A DNA stretch of 14,894 bases. Source: an uncultured Oscillospiraceae bacterium (GTDB lineage: Bacteria > Bacillota > Clostridia > Oscillospirales > Oscillospiraceae). Position 1 is the stretch's first letter, and every line of letters begins with the position of its first letter. The notes beneath the pieces are model-generated. The model searched no databases. It was not told where the DNA came from and worked only from the letters and a program-made list of their open reading frames with translations. Below are positions 1 to 5,400 of this stretch, in pieces. Where the stretch lies: NCBI GenBank assembly GCA_910587785.1, contig CAJUOA010000083.1, forward strand, positions 1 to 14,894, in the 5' to 3' direction. The position numbers and the translations under genes were made by a program.

Positions 1-140
1 CCATCGTGTTTGCGGTCCAAGCCCTGCGGGGGACCATCTCTCAGGACTTCATGACGATCTATGCAGTGATTATCGCGTTTTATTTTGGGACCCAGAGCCA
101 AAAGGTGCAGGACGCGGTGGAGGGTCGGAACGATGGCTGA
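1..140 (+). CDS. C-terminal end of a small prophage membrane protein (holin-like), 5' truncated by window
   Basis: The third frame is open from the window edge to a TGA at 138-140, giving 45 residues. They include a hydrophobic stretch around DFMTIYAVIIAFYFGTQSQ and a charged tail ending in RNDG. Small membrane proteins with a YFGTQ-like ending often sit just before the endolysin in Clostridia prophages, where they act as holins or holin-like proteins; that role is inferred from position and hydrophobicity only. The last 8 bases overlap the start of the endolysin gene (ATGGCTGA), so the two are translationally coupled. The N-terminus lies outside the window, so the number of membrane segments cannot be judged. 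Confidence 0.65.
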   Translation, partial: IVFAVQALRGTISQDFMTIYAVIIAFYFGTQSQKVQDAVEGRNDG

Positions 141-819
141 CGTACTGGACACCGCCCGGCGAGAGCTGGGCACTACCGAGAGTCCTGCCAACTCCAACAA
201 GGTCCGCTATAACACCTGGTACTATGGCCGGGAGGTCTCCGGCGATGCGTATCCCTGGTGCATGGCGTTCGTGCAGTGGGTGTTCGCCCAGGCGGGGAAG
301 GTATTGCCCTACAAGACCGCCTCCTGCTCCGCTCTGCTGAGCTGGTACCGGCAGAACAGGCCGGAGTGCATCGTCAGGGACCCCATGCCCGGGGATATCA
401 TCCTCTACACCTTCAGCCACACCGGCATCGTGGAAAGCGTGCAGGGTAGCACCGTCACCGCCATCGAGGGCAACACCTCCGCTGGGAGCAGCGGCAGTCA
501 GGCCAACGGCGGCGGGGTGTTCCGGCGCACACGGAACAAGAGCCTTGTCAGGGCGTACATCAGACCCTTCGGGGAGGAAATGGAGGAAGACATGGACATC
601 GACAAGCTGCTGAGTGAAATGACGGACGAGCAGGCGTACCGGCTCATGGCGAAGGCCCAGGCCTACGCCGCTGCGCTCCCCGACCCGGACTGGAGCGTGA
701 AAGAGGGTCACTGGGCCCGGGCCACCGCCGCAGGGATCGTCAACGGCGCAGCGCCGGAGGGGCTGGTCAAGCGGTGCGAGATCGCCGCTATTATGGGGCG
801 CTGCGGGATGCTGGGATGA
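133..819 (+). CDS. Phage endolysin, CHAP-domain cysteine amidase/peptidase
   Basis: A 228-residue protein that should cut peptidoglycan at the end of the phage cycle. Residues about 5-140 form a CHAP (NlpC/P60-like) domain. The likely catalytic residues are Cys43 in YPWCMAFV, His96 in FSHTGIVE, and Glu112 or Asn114 in IEGNTS; PGDIILY just before the His is typical of the fold. Residues about 153-228 form a separate small domain ending KEGHWARATAAGIVNG and then KRCEIAAIMGRCGML. It resembles the half-SLH-like tails seen on Clostridia phage lysins and may bind the wall. No signal peptide is visible, so export would need a holin. ATG 133 is chosen because it has a GGAGGG-type ribosome site just upstream and overlaps the previous stop; the same frame also has a TTG at 85, but that lies inside the previous gene. 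The ATGA overlap at 816-819 couples it to the next gene. Confidence 0.9.
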   Translation: MADVLDTARRELGTTESPANSNKVRYNTWYYGREVSGDAYPWCMAFVQWVFAQAGKVLPYKTASCSALLSWYRQNRPECIVRDPMPGDIILYTFSHTGIVESVQGSTVTAIEGNTSAGSSGSQANGGGVFRRTRNKSLVRAYIRPFGEEMEEDMDIDKLLSEMTDEQAYRLMAKAQAYAAALPDPDWSVKEGHWARATAAGIVNGAAPEGLVKRCEIAAIMGRCGMLG

Positions 820-1046
820 AGAAATTCATCTTTGCCAACATCATCATCGTGGCCTGCATCACCCTCAGCGCGGCAGTGACGGCGGCGGTAGTCTACGAGT
901 ACCACCGGCTGGATACTGTCATGCCCGCAGGCGTGGTCACGGCCCTGCTGGGGCTCTGGGGAGGGGAACTGCTCATCATCGCCCTGCGGCAGATCTTCGG
1001 CAGTGACGTCATGCGGAAGCCGCCGGAGGACAGGCCTAGTATATAA
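816..1046 (+). CDS. Small prophage membrane protein, two predicted helices, possible holin
   Basis: A 76-residue protein starting at the ATG of an ATGA overlap with the endolysin stop. Residues about 4-26 are one hydrophobic helix (FIFANIIIVACITLSAA...). Residues about 35-62 are a second, with PAGVVTALLGLWGGELLIIAL. The tail is short and charged (RKPPEDRPSI). Two helices, small size and coupling to an endolysin fit a holin or accessory lysis protein, but I do not recognise a named family, so the function is inferred from context. It is the last phage gene before the terminator and the prophage-host junction. Confidence 0.7.
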   Translation: MKKFIFANIIIVACITLSAAVTAAVVYEYHRLDTVMPAGVVTALLGLWGGELLIIALRQIFGSDVMRKPPEDRPSI

Positions 1047-1048
1047 AG

Positions 1049-1101
1049 CAAATCCAGGCTGTCAGGGGATTCAACCTCAGACAACCTGGATTTGTTTTTT
1101 T
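1049..1101 (+). terminator. Intrinsic terminator of the prophage lysis module
   Basis: A perfect 10-bp stem (CAAATCCAGG at 1049-1058 with CCTGGATTTG at 1085-1094) closes a 26-nt loop and is followed by seven T (1095-1101). It begins two bases after the last lysis gene. Read on the minus strand, the same stem follows the truncated cotJC frame, with only a weak CTTTATA tail. Confidence 0.8.
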
Positions 1102-1217
1102 GATAATAGTTTATTGATATCAGGTCCTCCATACTGACTAATAATCACCGACGCCAGCTTCGGGTTGGTATTTTTGATCTTGACAGGGTACTGGAGCCGT
1201 TTTTCATAGACAAACAT
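1077..1217 (-). pseudogene. cotJC: 5' fragment of cotJC (spore-coat manganese-catalase-like protein), cut at the prophage junction
   Basis: The 46-residue frame starts MFVYEKRLQYPVKIKNTNPK and continues to SQYGGPD at residue 33. This matches the conserved N-terminus of CotJC, a mother-cell spore-coat protein of the manganese catalase superfamily, normally about 190-200 residues. In the family the next residues are of the type GELAASLRYLSQR; here the frame instead reads INKLLSKKQIQVV and stops. So the match ends at about base 1119, where phage DNA begins, and the whole catalytic part is absent. Its ATG overlaps the stop of the upstream cotJA-cotJB frame (TAATG), as expected for an intact cotJ operon. 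The missing 3' part should lie beyond the far end of the prophage, outside the window. Excision would be expected to restore the gene. Family recognition is strong; excisability is inference. Confidence 0.85.
1105..1131. other. Prophage-host junction (att half-site) inside cotJC
   Basis: Homology to CotJC stops at the codons for Gly-Gly-Pro-Asp (1119-1130). Below that, the bases are AT-rich and lead straight into the phage lysis terminator. The crossover core is probably short and lies close to 1115-1130, as is usual for large serine recombinases, but it cannot be defined without the other junction. No integrase gene is in the window. Confidence 0.6.
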
Positions 1218-1666
1218 TACTTCCGTCCTCCTTCATAATCCCAGGGCCAGGGGTCGTTGAGCCAGGTATAGCCGGCATCCGTGACAGCGCTCTGCTGGAT
1301 GGGGCCGTAGGCGGCCTCGTAGCGTTGTCGGCCCTCTTTGAACAATTTCACATAATCTATATACAGGGCCAGTGCCTCCTGATCGTCCTGGTGGGTATCC
1401 AGGTACAGTCCCAGCTCGTTGATGGCAAAGCCCAGCGCCATCAGCTCACAGAGGGCGGTGTTGTCACAGTTCATCCTGCTCTTGACAGCCCGGAAGAAGG
1501 GCAGGTTCAGTCCGGGGAAGAGCGTACCGGCGGCCAGGGCATCCATCTGACTGTACCGCTCGGCATTCCTGCTTTGCACAGGGATATAGGGAAACGCCAG
1601 ACCAGCGCATTTACCGGGCAGAGAGCCCTCCATGACGCCGCAGGCGGTGGGAGTTACATTCTCCAA
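1217..1666 (-). CDS. cotJA-cotJB: Spore coat protein, in-frame CotJA-CotJB fusion
   Basis: About 149 residues. Numbered from TTG 1666, residues about 18-57 (GLAFPYIPVQ, AAGTLFPGLNLPF) match CotJA. Residues 65-149 match a full CotJB (ELMALGFAINELGLYLDTHQDD, then YGPIQQ and TWLNDPWPWDYE). CotJA and CotJB are normally separate proteins that assemble with CotJC in the spore coat. Here no stop separates them, and the Met where CotJB would normally begin is an ATG at 1472-1474, with only a weak ribosome site (AAGAGCAGG) directly against it. A true fusion and internal initiation are both possible. I prefer TTG 1666 as the start because GAAGGAG (1675-1681) is 8 nt upstream; the GTG at 1673-1675 would overlap that site. 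The stop overlaps the cotJC start. Expected regulation is a mother-cell sporulation sigma factor. Confidence 0.85.
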   Translation of the reverse strand: MENVTPTACGVMEGSLPGKCAGLAFPYIPVQSRNAERYSQMDALAAGTLFPGLNLPFFRAVKSRMNCDNTALCELMALGFAINELGLYLDTHQDDQEALALYIDYVKLFKEGRQRYEAAYGPIQQSAVTDAGYTWLNDPWPWDYEGGRK

Positions 1667-1681
1667 GGGGATCACTCCTTC

Positions 1682-1786
1682 AGGAAAGTGGGGCGCGCTT
1701 GCGCCCGTAATTCATCCTATGCCCACCGGCAGGAAGTGTGCGCATAAGCGAGGGAGGGGACGCATAGAGTGCAGGGAGGTGGTCAC
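1682..1786. promoter_or_regulatory. Divergent cotJ / cwlD control region with candidate sporulation promoters
   Basis: No good sigma-A promoter is visible between these two sporulation genes. Two boxes resemble the CATAnnnT -10 of sigma-E/sigma-K. CATAGAGT at 1763-1770 on the plus strand lies 14 nt after GCATAAG and faces cwlD, though it leaves a very short leader. CATAGGAT at 1714-1721 on the minus strand faces cotJ, with no convincing -35. A 6-bp hairpin (GGGCGC gctt GCGCCC, 1691-1706) lies just upstream of the cotJ ribosome site and has no T-run. Both promoter calls are weak. Confidence 0.25.
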
Positions 1787-2497
1787 ATGTTCATCACATT
1801 CAAAAAGTGGAGCGCACTGTATATTCTGGTGCTGTTGGTCCTGTTTGCGGGGTTTGCGGCCATTTTGTGGCGGGGGAGCGCCATCAATGCGTCCAAGAAT
1901 CTGATCCTGGAGCAGGCGGGGGAGGCCGTGCTGGTCATCGACCCGGGCCACGGAGGTATGGACGGCGGCGCGGTGGCGGCAGACGGCACCGTCGAAGCGG
2001 GGATCAACTTGGCGGTGGGCCTGCAGATGGAGGCGCTCTCAGAGCTCCTGGGCCGGGAGGTGCTCCTCACACGGCGGGAGGACGTGTCCCTCCACGACGA
2101 GGCCGCCGGTTCCGTGCGGCAGAAAAAGGTGTCCGACCTGAGGAACCGGGCGGACTTGGCCAACAGCGTCCCCGGAGCGGTTCTGATCAGCATCCATCAG
2201 AACAGCCTCCCGGAGGCGAAGACCGTCCACGGGGCCCAGGCCTTCTACAACCTCGGCGGAGAGGCCCTTGCCCAGGGGGTTCAGGCGGCGCTCAATACTG
2301 CGATCAATGACCGCCCCAAAGAGCCCAAAGCCGCCGGAAGCGGCATCTATCTTCTGGAGCACACCCAAATCCCGGCGGTACTGGTGGAGTGCGGGTTTCT
2401 GTCCAACCCCGATGAGACGGCTCTGCTGAACACCGAGGCCTATCAGACCCGGTTGGCTGTCACGATCCTGGCGTCGGTGCTGGAAAATTTGCCTTGA
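1787..2497 (+). CDS. cwlD: N-acetylmuramoyl-L-alanine amidase, CwlD-like (Amidase_3)
   Basis: A 236-residue zinc amidase that strips peptide side chains from muramic acid, the first step in making muramic-delta-lactam in the spore cortex, which lytic enzymes recognise at germination. Residues about 10-28 form an N-terminal signal anchor, so the enzyme acts outside the membrane. The Amidase_3 domain follows: zinc ligands His55 (VIDPGHGGMDGG), Glu70 (GTVEAGINLA) and His137 (LISIHQN), and catalytic Glu201 (VLVECGFLSN). Length and single-domain layout fit CwlD, with none of the SPOR or wall-binding repeats of vegetative amidases. ATG 1787 follows GGGAGGTGG (1774-1782); the upstream GTG at 1769 would lie ahead of that site. 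Its position opposite the cotJ operon supports a sporulation role. No terminator was seen before radA. Confidence 0.9.
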   Translation: MFITFKKWSALYILVLLVLFAGFAAILWRGSAINASKNLILEQAGEAVLVIDPGHGGMDGGAVAADGTVEAGINLAVGLQMEALSELLGREVLLTRREDVSLHDEAAGSVRQKKVSDLRNRADLANSVPGAVLISIHQNSLPEAKTVHGAQAFYNLGGEALAQGVQAALNTAINDRPKEPKAAGSGIYLLEHTQIPAVLVECGFLSNPDETALLNTEAYQTRLAVTILASVLENLP

Positions 2498-2504
2498 AAG
2501 GGGC

Positions 2505-2533
2505 TTCCCAAATCGAAACGTTTGTTGTATAAT
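2505..2533 (+). promoter_or_regulatory. Sigma-A promoter of radA
   Basis: TTCCCA (2505-2510), a 17-nt spacer and a perfect TATAAT (2528-2533) lie about 30 nt upstream of the radA start, in the short gap after cwlD. The -35 matches consensus at 4 of 6 positions. This lets radA be read in vegetative cells independently of cwlD. Confidence 0.75.
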
Positions 2534-2563
2534 AAGGGAAAGTAAAGAGCCGGGAGGTACCCC

Positions 2564-3940
2564 ATGGCAAAAAGCAGGACGATATTTTATTGCACTGAGT
2601 GCGGCAACGAGACACCGAAGTGGGCGGGGAAGTGCCCCGCCTGTGGTGCGTGGAACACGGTCGTGGAGCAGGAGGCGGCGCCAAAAACCAAGTCCGGCCG
2701 CTCCGCCGGGACGATGCGCGGCGGCTTTCACACGGTGAAGGCGGTGTCCATCACGGAGGTGGACGCCCAGGAGGAGATCCGTTTCTCCACCGGCATGGGA
2801 GAGCTGGACCGGGTCCTGGGCGGCGGCGCGGTGAAGGGCTCCCTGGTCCTGGTGGGCGGTGCGCCTGGGGTGGGGAAGTCTACCCTGTTACTGCAGATTT
2901 GCGGCAGTCTCTGCCGGTCCAGCCGGGTGCTGTACGTGTCCGGGGAGGAATCGGTGCGGCAGCTGAAGCTCCGCTCCCAGCGGCTGGGGGTGGCCAGCGG
3001 GAGCTTACTGGTGCTCTCGGAGACGGGACTGGAGGATATCCTGCAAGCCGTAGCGGCGGAGGAGCCGGATATCCTCATCATCGATTCCATCCAGACCATG
3101 TATAACGGTGCCCTGGACAGCCCTCCCGGCAGTATCGGACAGGTGAAGGACTGCACCATGTCCCTCATGCAGATTGCCAAGAGCCGGGACATCACCGTCT
3201 TTGTCATCGGACATGTGAACAAGGAGGGCTCCATTGCCGGGCCCAAGGTCCTGGAGCACATGGTGGACTGTGTGCTCTACTTTGAGGGGGAACAGCACAG
3301 CACCTGCCGCATCCTCCGGGCGGCGAAGAACCGCTTCGGGGCCACCAACGAGATCGGCGTGTTCGAGATGCTGGATACGGGCCTCGCGGAGGTGGAGAAT
3401 CCCTCCCAGATGCTCCTCTCCGGCCGTCCGGACGGCGCGCCGGGTACCTGCGTCACCTGTGTTATGGAGGGGATGCGGCCTGTTTTGGCGGAGATTCAGG
3501 CCCTCTTGGCCCCCACGGCCTACGGCAACGCCCGCCGCTCCAGCAACGGCTTCGACTTTGGCCGCGCCGCCATGCTCCTCGCGGTATTGGAGAAGCGGGG
3601 GGGACTGAAGGTCTCCGTCTGCGACGCCTATCTGAACATCATCGGCGGTCTGAACCTGGACGAGCCCGCCGCCGACCTGGCGGCGGTGCTGGCGCTGGCC
3701 TCCAGCTACCTGGACCGCCCCATCCCCGCCGACTTCGCCGCCATCGGCGAGGTGGGCCTCACCGGAGAGCTCCGGGCCGTCAACAACCTGGAGCAGCGCC
3801 TCAGCGAGGTGCGCCGCCTGGGCTTCAAGACCTGCGCCGTCCCCCGCCGCCGCTCCAAGCCCCTGCCGTCCCTGGACGGCCTCCAGGTCCTGGAGGCCGC
3901 CAACATCGTTGAGGCCATCCGCGCGGCGCTGGGGAAGTAG
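2564..3940 (+). CDS. radA: DNA repair protein RadA (Sms)
   Basis: A 458-residue cytosolic RecA-like ATPase that promotes branch migration and processing of recombination intermediates. Every landmark of the family is present: an N-terminal C4 zinc finger (Cys10, Cys13, Cys24, Cys27), the Walker A motif GGAPGVGKST (98-107), the hydrophobic Walker B strand ending DILIIDSIQT, the RadA signature KNRFG (255-259), and a C-terminal Lon-protease-like domain ending in the EAIRAALGK tail. Length is normal. ATG 2564 follows GGGAGGT with good spacing and gives the usual MAKxxTxFxCxECG start. The gene has its own promoter. An AT-rich inverted-repeat cluster begins 6 bases after its stop. Confidence 0.97.
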   Translation: MAKSRTIFYCTECGNETPKWAGKCPACGAWNTVVEQEAAPKTKSGRSAGTMRGGFHTVKAVSITEVDAQEEIRFSTGMGELDRVLGGGAVKGSLVLVGGAPGVGKSTLLLQICGSLCRSSRVLYVSGEESVRQLKLRSQRLGVASGSLLVLSETGLEDILQAVAAEEPDILIIDSIQTMYNGALDSPPGSIGQVKDCTMSLMQIAKSRDITVFVIGHVNKEGSIAGPKVLEHMVDCVLYFEGEQHSTCRILRAAKNRFGATNEIGVFEMLDTGLAEVENPSQMLLSGRPDGAPGTCVTCVMEGMRPVLAEIQALLAPTAYGNARRSSNGFDFGRAAMLLAVLEKRGGLKVSVCDAYLNIIGGLNLDEPAADLAAVLALASSYLDRPIPADFAAIGEVGLTGELRAVNNLEQRLSEVRRLGFKTCAVPRRRSKPLPSLDGLQVLEAANIVEAIRAALGK

Positions 3941-3945
3941 GCAGT

Positions 3946-4022
3946 CTTCTCTTTTCTTTTGTGTACAAAAGAAAAGAGAAGCAGAAAAGAAAAAACTTTT
4001 TGCGGCGAAACGTTGTTTCGCC
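3946..4022. repeat. Cluster of inverted repeats after radA, possible small repetitive element
   Basis: A perfect 16-bp stem with a 4-nt loop (3946-3961 with 3966-3981; pyrimidine-rich arm then purine-rich arm) is followed by AAAAACTTTTT and by a second perfect 8-bp hairpin (GGCGAAAC gtt GTTTCGCC, 4004-4022). No T-run follows on either strand, so this is not a classical terminator. Its AT-rich content is unlike the flanking genes. It resembles intergenic palindromic elements that recur in related genomes, but that link is from memory and untested. It lies at the radA / accessory-gene boundary. Confidence 0.55.
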
Positions 4023-4034
4023 TTTGGAGAGGCT

Positions 4035-4892
4035 ATGTACAAATGTCTATGCTGTGGGTGGTACACGCTCCCGGTGCCGCCGGAGGAGGCGGCCGCCTTC
4101 ATCTGCCCGGTCTGCATGTGGGAGAACGACGTGTTTACTGCCAACGTGGACGAGCCCAGCGACGAAAACCACAGTCTGACCCTGCGGCAGGGGAGGGCGA
4201 ACTACCAGGAATATGGGGTATGTGACGTAAGATTGAAGCAATACGCCCGAGAACCAACAGAGGAGGAGCAAATGAATTACCATAAGATTAACCACCAGGG
4301 GTCCAAAATCCTGGAGACAGAGCGCCTGATTCTGCGCCCCTTCACATTAGACGATGCAGGGACAATGTTTCGCAACTGGGCCTCCGACCCGGAGGTGACG
4401 AAGTTCCTCACGTGGCCCACCCACGCCTCCCGGGAGGTGTCGGAGAAGGTCCTGCAAGACTGGGTGGAGCAGTACGAAAAGCCGGACTGCTACCAGTGGG
4501 CCATCGTGCCCAGGGAGCTGGGGGAGCCCGTTGGCAGTATTGCCGTGGTCGGTCAGGACCAAAGGGCAGGGAAGGCCACGGTGGGGTACTGCATTGGACG
4601 GGGGTGGTGGCATCAGGGGATCACCAGCGGGGCTATGGCGCGGGTGATTGATTTTCTGATCGGGGAGGTTGGATTCAACCGCGTTGAATCTTGGCACGAC
4701 CCGCGCAATCCAAACTCCGGCGCGGTGATGGCCAAGTGCGGCATGACGTATGAGGCCACGCTCCGTCAGGCGGACTGGAACAACCAGGGCATCTGTGATC
4801 TGTGTATGTATGCAATCCTCGCGGAGGATTGGCACAGGAGGGACATGGGGAGAACAGAAAGGCAAATAATTGAACAAAACGGTATGTTATGA
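4035..4892 (+). CDS. CPCC-type cysteine-rich domain fused to GNAT (RimJ-like) N-acetyltransferase
   Basis: One frame of 285 residues. Residues 1-79 match the small Cys-rich CPCC family: YKCLCCGWYTLP (the usual CPCC reads CLCC here), CPVCMWENDV and a C-terminal YAREPTEEEQ; the paired Cys probably bind zinc. Residues 80-285 are a complete GNAT domain: LETERLILRPF, the acetyl-CoA loop around RGWWHQGITSGA, and DPRNPNSGAVMAKCGM. It would transfer acetyl from acetyl-CoA to an unknown amine; RimJ/RimL relatives modify protein N-termini, others modify small molecules. The two parts are usually separate genes, and here the join is exactly at their normal ends. The ATG of the second (4272) has its own strong ribosome site, so both a fusion and separate initiation are possible. 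ATG 4035 was chosen because it begins the conserved domain and follows GGAGAGG. The GNAT tail after AEDWH (16 or more residues) looks extended. Confidence 0.8.
   Translation: MYKCLCCGWYTLPVPPEEAAAFICPVCMWENDVFTANVDEPSDENHSLTLRQGRANYQEYGVCDVRLKQYAREPTEEEQMNYHKINHQGSKILETERLILRPFTLDDAGTMFRNWASDPEVTKFLTWPTHASREVSEKVLQDWVEQYEKPDCYQWAIVPRELGEPVGSIAVVGQDQRAGKATVGYCIGRGWWHQGITSGAMARVIDFLIGEVGFNRVESWHDPRNPNSGAVMAKCGMTYEATLRQADWNNQGICDLCMYAILAEDWHRRDMGRTERQIIEQNGML
4259..4274 (+). promoter_or_regulatory. Internal ribosome binding site for the GNAT half
   Basis: AGGAGGAGC (4261-4269) ends two bases before the in-frame ATG at 4272-4274; the AGGAGG core is 5 nt from it. It is stronger than the site in front of the full-length start at 4035. 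It suggests that a stand-alone 206-residue acetyltransferase is made as well as, or instead of, the fusion. Confidence 0.55.
4864..4879 (+). repeat. Inverted repeat copy A (AAATAATTGAACAAAA)
   Basis: This 16-base sequence in the 3' end of the GNAT gene occurs perfectly inverted at 6970-6985. Its inner part, AATTGAACAAAA, also forms both arms of the palindrome at 5257-5288. The pair faces inward around the acetyltransferase remnant, the Xer recombinase and the Amidase_6 gene. Confidence 0.6.
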
Positions 4893-5116
4893 ATGATACA
4901 ACTCTCCGGGAGCTGTTGGGTGGTGTTGATGAGAATGAGGCCGTCGATACACCGGTTCACTGGATCGGCGGCGGAAGCATCATCCAGCCGGGCGTGACCA
5001 TTGGAGAAAACAGCGTGATCGGCGCTGGGAGCGTGGTGACACGTTCCATCCCGGCAAATTCTGTCGCAGTGGGTAATCCGTGCAGGGTTGTCCGGTGCTT
5101 TGCTGCGAATGATTAG
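4889..5116 (+). pseudogene. Remnant of a maltose/galactoside-type sugar O-acetyltransferase (LbetaH family)
   Basis: The frame (75 residues) begins MNDTTLRELLGGVDEN. This matches the segment that follows the Mac domain in Maa/LacA-type enzymes (LLRELLGxVGEN). It then jumps to WIGGGSIIQPGVTIGENSVIGAGSVV and IPANSVAVGNPCRVVR, the last hexapeptide turns and C-terminus of the same family, normally about 185-200 residues. So the N-terminal Mac domain and roughly 80-100 internal residues, including the catalytic His region, are missing. The two surviving pieces are joined in frame, pointing to an internal deletion. The ATG overlaps the previous stop (ATGA), so it may still be translated, but activity is unlikely. 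No ribosome site of note was seen. The family call is firm for the C-terminal part and moderate for the N-terminal piece. Confidence 0.65.
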
Positions 5117-5188
5117 GCTGGCCGCAGGTCTGGTTTTGCAATGCGGCAGGCCGCGATTGAACAGAAGCATCTATTTTACTCAGCCGCC

Positions 5189-5217
5189 TTGCTTCCGGCG
5201 GCGCGGCGTGCTATAAT
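5189..5217 (+). promoter_or_regulatory. Sigma-A promoter of the Xer-type recombinase gene
   Basis: TTGCTT (5189-5194), a 17-nt spacer and TATAAT (5212-5217). Transcription should begin near 5224, giving an unusually long leader of about 135 nt before the preferred start at 5360. Confidence 0.75.
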
Positions 5218-5241
5218 GTTCCAAAAGCTAGGAAAGGGAAG

Positions 5242-5400
5242 ATGTGGGGATATGAGGAATTGAACAAAATAAAAATTTTGTTCAATTCAGAGGAGGGCAA
5301 CCCCGGTTTTGTGCTCTGGGAGCCCCTCCGGCCATTCCCACGGCCTCACGGCAAAACATATGACAAACTACCGAGACGAAGCGCCGCAGGTCCTGTGTGA
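5242..5400 (+). CDS. Possible 52-residue leader ORF overlapping the recombinase start
   Basis: ATG 5242 follows the purine-rich AGGAAAGGGAAG and opens a frame beginning MWGYEELNKIKILFNSEEGN and ending RRSAAGPV at a TGA (5398-5400). It reads through the palindrome at 5257-5288 and overlaps the recombinase gene by 41 bases in another frame. It has a better ribosome site than the recombinase ATG, so it may act as a regulatory upstream ORF or for translational coupling. I recognise no family, and it could be chance. Confidence 0.3.
   Translation: MWGYEELNKIKILFNSEEGNPGFVLWEPLRPFPRPHGKTYDKLPRRSAAGPV
5257..5288. repeat. Perfect 14-bp palindrome in the recombinase leader
   Basis: GAATTGAACAAAAT (5257-5270) and ATTTTGTTCAATTC (5275-5288) flank a 4-base AAAA loop. 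GAGGAGGG (5290-5297) follows immediately. In RNA the hairpin would sit against that ribosome-site-like sequence; with no T-run it is not a terminator. Its arms share AATTGAACAAAA with the repeat copies at 4864-4879 and 6970-6985. Confidence 0.7.

Noticed and set aside
85..132. Upstream TTG start for the endolysin
   Set aside because: It would add 16 Arg-rich residues encoded inside the previous gene; ATG 133 has the ribosome site and fits the CHAP family start.
893..1132. Minus-strand open frame across the prophage-host junction
   Set aside because: It is in a different frame from the recognisable CotJC fragment and merely overlaps the phage membrane protein gene; no ribosome site or homology.
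3005..4144. Minus-strand open frame opposite radA
   Set aside because: Antisense shadow of radA with no domain; it runs through the inverted-repeat cluster.
5117..5188. Possible hairpin GCCGCA...TGCGGC considered as a riboswitch or terminator
   Set aside because: The stem is only 6 bp with a 15-nt loop and no T-run, it lies upstream of the promoter at 5189, and no known riboswitch core was recognised.
5309..5359. TTG start adding 17 residues to the Xer-type recombinase
   Set aside because: The added residues (CSGSPSGHSHGL...) do not look like the family and spacing to GAGGAGGG is long; kept only as an alternative because ATG 5360 has no clear ribosome site.
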